Positions 61,801-64,000 of a stretch of DNA of 64,000 nt are shown piece after piece. The position numbers and the translations under genes were made by a program. Origin of the DNA: Bradyrhizobium cosmicum (GTDB lineage: Bacteria; Pseudomonadota; Alphaproteobacteria; Rhizobiales; Xanthobacteraceae); assembly GCF_007290395.2 (NCBI RefSeq), contig NZ_CP041656.2, positions 2,480,001-2,544,000 of the forward strand. Reading direction: 5' to 3'. The notes beneath the pieces were generated by a model. That model was not told where the DNA came from and did not search any database. It saw only the letters and a list, made by a program, of their open reading frames with translations. How positions within the stretch are numbered: position 1 is the first letter of the stretch; each line of letters begins with the position of its first letter.

Positions 61801-64000
61801 GGTGCCGACCGCGGTCAGCGCGCGCTCGACCTCGGAGGAGGTCATCTTGAGCTGGGCGTTGACGTCGGAGGAGACCGTCATCAGCGACTGCTGGGCGGTG
61901 CGCGCACCGGTCTGGATCGTCTCGCTGGTGTTGACGACGAGGTTGGTGAGCGAGCGCTCGGCGTCCTCGACATGCGAGCGAATCGCGGTCGAGATCATCT
62001 CGGCGCGGGACATCATGTCCTCGCTGGCCTGGCGGCCGCTGCTTTCGATGCGGCCGGCGACGGCCTCGACGCGCGAGCCGAGCAGGTCCTCGAACTGCGC
62101 CACGCGCACGTCGATGTCGTTGGCGACCGAGCCGACCTTGGTCTCGATGGCCTGGTGGATGTCCTGGAAACGCGCCGTGACCGTGTCGGTCAGGTGCATG
62201 CTGCGGCCGTCGATGATCTCGGTGACGCCGGTGATGCGGCGGTCGACCGCCTCGATCGCCTGCGCGGTGCCGTCCGTGAGCGTCGAGGTCAGTAGCGTGA
62301 GGCGCGTGTCGATCGACTGCACCGCCTGAGAGGCGCCATTCGTCACCGCGGTCGACAGATAGGTCAGGCGAGAGTCGATGGACTCGAGCGCCTGCGACGC
62401 ACTGCCGGTGAGGGTGGTCGTGAGATGGGTCAGCCGAGTATCGATCGTCTGGATCGTCTGCGAGGCGCCATCGGTCAATGTCGTCGTCAGGTTGGTGAGA
62501 CGGGAGTCGATGGACTCGAGCGCCTGCGAAGCGCCACCCGTGAGCGTCGTCGTGAGGTGGGTGAGGCGCGTGTCGATCGACTGGATCGCCTGCGTGGCGC
62601 CGTCGGTCAGCGACGTCGCGAGCGTGTTGAGACGCCCGTCGATGGTCTCGGTGACGGACCGGGCGCGGGTGTCGAACGATTCCTCGAGCGCGGCGACGCG
62701 GCCGCCGAGCTGCTCGTCGAAGGTCTTGATGTGGCCTTCGATCGTGCCGTCGAGGCTGGCGATCTTGCCGTTCAGCGAGGCGTCGAGGTTGGAGACGCGT
62801 TCGCCGATCGTGGTCTCGAACTGCACCAGGCGCTGGTCGAGCACGGCCGTGATCGCGCCGCCATTCGCGGTGAATCGGGTGTCGAAATTGTCGACATAGC
62901 TCTTCAGCGACTCATGGATGTCCTGCGTGCGCTGGCCCATGCGATCGACGATCTCGCCGCCGAACGTCTTCACGGTGCGGTCGAACTCGGAGATGTGGCG
63001 CGTGATCAGGGCGCCCAGCGTGCCGCTGTCGCGGGCGAACTTCTCGACCAGCTCGGTGCCCTGGTTCCTTACCAGTTCGTCGAACGCGCTCATCTGCAGC
63101 GACAGCGAGTCGTGCGCGGTCTCGGTCTGGCTGACGACCTTGGCGACGAGGGTGTTGACGGTGGCGTCGAGCGCCTCGCTCGCCTTGTCGCCGGAGGTCA
63201 TGATGTGGCCGGCGAGGCGGTTGCCGGCGTCGTCGATCTTGGCGGAGAGGTCGTTGGAGCGCAGCTCGAGCTCGAGGAGCAGCGAGTCCGACGAGTTCTT
63301 CAGGCTGTCGTGCACCTGCTCGGTGCGCTCGGAGATGCCGTCGACGATCGCGGCGGAGCGCTGCTCGAACTCGCCCGTGATGCGGTCGATGCGCTCGTTC
63401 AGCATCTCGTGGACACGGTCGGCGAGATCGACGAACTCGTCGTGGACGTGGCCGGTCTTGAAGTTGAGGCTGGTGGTCAGCCGCTCGCTGGCGTCGAGCA
63501 CGGCGCGCGTGGTCTCGTTGCTGGCTTCCTCGAGGCGGTCGAGCAGGTCGCCGCCGCGCTCGCCGAGCGCCAGGATCATGTTGTCGCCGGCGTTGCTCAG
63601 CGCGCCGGTGATGTGGGCGCCGCGCTCTTCCAGCGCGCCGGTGATGGACTTGGCGACCTCGTCGACGCGCGAGGCGATCGCGTCCGAGATCAGCGCGATG
63701 TCGTGGCGCAGATCGATCTGCACGCCGGAGATGGCGCTGCGGACCTGCTCGGCCTGGCCGACCAGGTTGTCACGCTGGTGCGCGATGTCCTGGAGCAGGG
63801 CGCGGATGCGAACTTCGTTGTCGGAATAGGCGCGCTCCAGCGCCGCGACCTCATTGGCGACCAGCGTCTCGAGCTCGCCGGCGCGCGCAATGGCGCGCTC
63901 GATGCCGTCACCCATCGCCGCGACCTCGCGGCGGATGGCCTGACCGACGGTGACCATAGAATCGGAGGCCGAGCCTTCCGGTTCGGAGAAGCGGATCGCG
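58834..64000 (-). CDS. Giant repetitive coiled-coil protein (5' end outside window)
   Basis: 1,721 residues are visible and the frame is still open at the right edge; Met at 63957 is an internal candidate start only. The chain is almost entirely helical, with Ala/Ser/Thr/Gln-rich 11-residue periodicity. At 62248-62643 there are six 22-residue repeats (IDTRLTHLTTTLTGGASQAL type). At 60847-61902 there are eight 44-residue repeats (REAQSTLVAASGDVSNQIKS type). A conserved globular C-terminus follows (GRLMDRNLAAEMWDRYQRGE, then FTKRLYTPAGQKAFDEVARK and SETGLVYTLLAHAAGRLG). Automatic names include kinesin or apolipoprotein-like. A polar-scaffold or cell-envelope tether role is my guess. Confidence 0.88.
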   Translation of the reverse strand, partial: AIRFSEPEGSASDSMVTVGQAIRREVAAMGDGIERAIARAGELETLVANEVAALERAYSDNEVRIRALLQDIAHQRDNLVGQAEQVRSAISGVQIDLRHDIALISDAIASRVDEVAKSITGALEERGAHITGALSNAGDNMILALGERGGDLLDRLEEASNETTRAVLDASERLTTSLNFKTGHVHDEFVDLADRVHEMLNERIDRITGEFEQRSAAIVDGISERTEQVHDSLKNSSDSLLLELELRSNDLSAKIDDAGNRLAGHIMTSGDKASEALDATVNTLVAKVVSQTETAHDSLSLQMSAFDELVRNQGTELVEKFARDSGTLGALITRHISEFDRTVKTFGGEIVDRMGQRTQDIHESLKSYVDNFDTRFTANGGAITAVLDQRLVQFETTIGERVSNLDASLNGKIASLDGTIEGHIKTFDEQLGGRVAALEESFDTRARSVTETIDGRLNTLATSLTDGATQAIQSIDTRLTHLTTTLTGGASQALESIDSRLTNLTTTLTDGASQTIQTIDTRLTHLTTTLTGSASQALESIDSRLTYLSTAVTNGASQAVQSIDTRLTLLTSTLTDGTAQAIEAVDRRITGVTEIIDGRSMHLTDTVTARFQDIHQAIETKVGSVANDIDVRVAQFEDLLGSRVEAVAGRIESSGRQASEDMMSRAEMISTAIRSHVEDAERSLTNLVVNTSETIQTGARTAQQSLMTVSSDVNAQLKMTSSEVERALTAVGTGAANSILTSAREAQSTLVAASGDVSNQIKSLSADVERTLSAAGSATAASILAGAREVQTTLVTASSDAANHVKTLTADVQRSLSLAGTTTAESITAGARDAQSALIATSSETANQIKALSSDVQRSLSMAGTATAEIITTGAREAQNTLVTASSDAASQVKSLAAEVHRSLSQVGQSTAETITTSARDAQSTLLAVSAEQTGQVRSLAAEMQRALATAGGATIEALTSGVREAQGTLISASTDAASQIKSLTTDIERTLTAVGADTASTILNSAREAQTSLTSTSADAASQIRTISTEIERALSTATTNATNDIQTSALNAQNALINASNEASSRVKSSSADVERSVLAASSSFGQAMTGKTDEIVTYVQQQADRLSNMIDAKRGSLVDAIGSKTSQLTLDIDRVTSDALKSIETRGHAFSQTMMGNGSEVARTINAASEMATGAVSKSLKDLEQASRSAIDQSRQVSIAAVTEMQETSKILRTDTVALFERLREGNILLQEVLTGAHDNLNSLERALVTRVADFVSAMNDVTSRNGAATQNLEDQLNVFNTKTTRALQDLGELSTQFDAHGKALVEAAQVVEQSNKNTTASLAERKAALESLVTTIDLRTTDLDQRLSRFTGLLDESLAAAEERARDIARVVAETAGAGSAAITRQFEAVRAASEEEHRQTIESMHDIYRQTTDEADAMFKQSAEKFGNLVSSMKLMAHEMHNELEATRNELRRGVLEMPQEAAESTAQMRKVIVDQIEALAELNRIVAQHGRGLDVSTAGRASVAVQRQEEPMMATAGGRGAETRVRDTGSASTLPPPDLGMPASSRRTEAPPVAPAGNDQGRDGWLSDLLNRTDANQGAPTGREAPRGRQAAPSPQPQAAQSSGNPLESLSLDIGRLMDRNLAAEMWDRYQRGENKAFTKRLYTPAGQKAFDEVARKYRADRNFKGTVDRYVAEFERLLDEVARDGRGPQELRNHLTSETGLVYTLLAHAAGRLG
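60847..61902 (-). repeat. Eight 132-bp tandem coding repeats (44 aa each)
   Basis: Units start at 61902, 61770, 61638, 61506, 61374, 61242, 61110 and 60978 on the minus strand, with a ninth partial copy after 60847. Each encodes R-[ED]-A-Q-x-x-L near the start and [DE]-[VI]-x-R-[ST]-L in the middle. 44 residues equal four hendecads, typical of right-handed coiled coils. Confidence 0.85.
62248..62643 (-). repeat. Six 66-bp tandem coding repeats (22 aa each)
   Basis: Units start at 62643, 62577, 62511, 62445, 62379 and 62313 on the minus strand, each beginning I-D-x-R-L and containing T-x-L-T-x-G. Alternate units are most alike, hinting at a 44-residue super-unit, the same length as the downstream repeats. 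Confidence 0.85.

Noticed and set aside
58723..62295. 1,190-codon plus-strand open frame opposite the giant coiled-coil gene
   Set aside because: Translation is Arg/Gly/Leu-rich with repeats that merely mirror the minus-strand coding repeats; the minus strand has clean helical periodicity and a conserved C-terminus.
60847..62643. Regular repeats that could suggest a CRISPR array or minisatellite
   Set aside because: Periods are 132 and 66 bp, exact multiples of three, with continuous coding and no unique spacers; they are protein repeats.

Overview
The window looks like a chromosomal stretch from a high-GC alphaproteobacterium of the Bradyrhizobium / Nitrobacteraceae type. The basis is its gene families and order (UbiG beside a DUF2256 mini-protein, an LPS core and O-antigen block ending in MurJ, an Mla-type transporter beside a giant coiled-coil protein). 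It also carries several palindromic intergenic elements of the kind I associate with Bradyrhizobium. No rRNA, tRNA, CRISPR array, prophage or intact insertion sequence is visible.

Layout. 0-4.6 kb: galE, a GT4 glycosyltransferase, two small membrane proteins, a 54-codon DUF2256 gene and ubiG. 5-10.5 kb: an accessory stretch with an SDR oxidoreductase plus NTF2-like protein diverging from a LysR regulator, a winged-helix/TPR regulator diverging from an orphan Bug/TctC binding protein, and a PQ-loop membrane protein. 10.9-13.2 kb: a probable SbtA/SbtB bicarbonate-transport pair diverging from a LysR gene, with a perfect 11-bp inverted repeat over the LysR start. 13.3-14.6 kb: folE and a secreted fasciclin protein. 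14.6-32.5 kb: a surface-polysaccharide region (WaaF, HldD, HldE, O-antigen ligase, WbpM-like dehydratase, glycosyltransferase, epimerases, WecA/WbpL-like transferase, ManC, Gfo/Idh plus DegT amino-sugar pair, MurJ).

32.5-40.2 kb: a candidate small transcript with a leaderless 25-codon frame, a DUF1127 protein, a lone form-II CoxL-like molybdopterin subunit, a cytochrome c', a Cys/Met-metabolism PLP enzyme, a methyltransferase, a CHRD protein and a diheme cytochrome c. 40.2-44.0 kb: an unusual cluster of a PqqD-domain protein with a leader-like C-terminal tail, an HPr-kinase-like ATPase, a GT2 glycosyltransferase and a convergent nucleotidyltransferase. This is my best candidate for a poorly described system, probably peptide or protein modification. 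44.1-48.5 kb: a stand-alone Lrp ligand-binding domain, thiD, a PlcP-like phosphoesterase plus Agt-like glycosyltransferase pair behind a Pho-box-like site, and a threonine dehydratase.

48.5-55.7 kb: a secreted caspase-like protein with a Gly/Asn-rich repeat tail, an RbsD/FucU protein, a VOC protein, small and low-complexity hypotheticals, an MFS transporter and a dipeptide epimerase. 55.7-64 kb: an MlaE(STAS)-MlaF-MlaD lipid-transport operon and, convergent to it, a coiled-coil protein of more than 1,700 residues built partly from 44- and 22-residue repeats, running off the right edge.

Envelope biology dominates: LPS core and O-antigen synthesis, lipid remodelling, Mla transport and peptidoglycan (MurJ, dipeptide epimerase). 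All product names come from motif reading and memory of protein families, without database searches.
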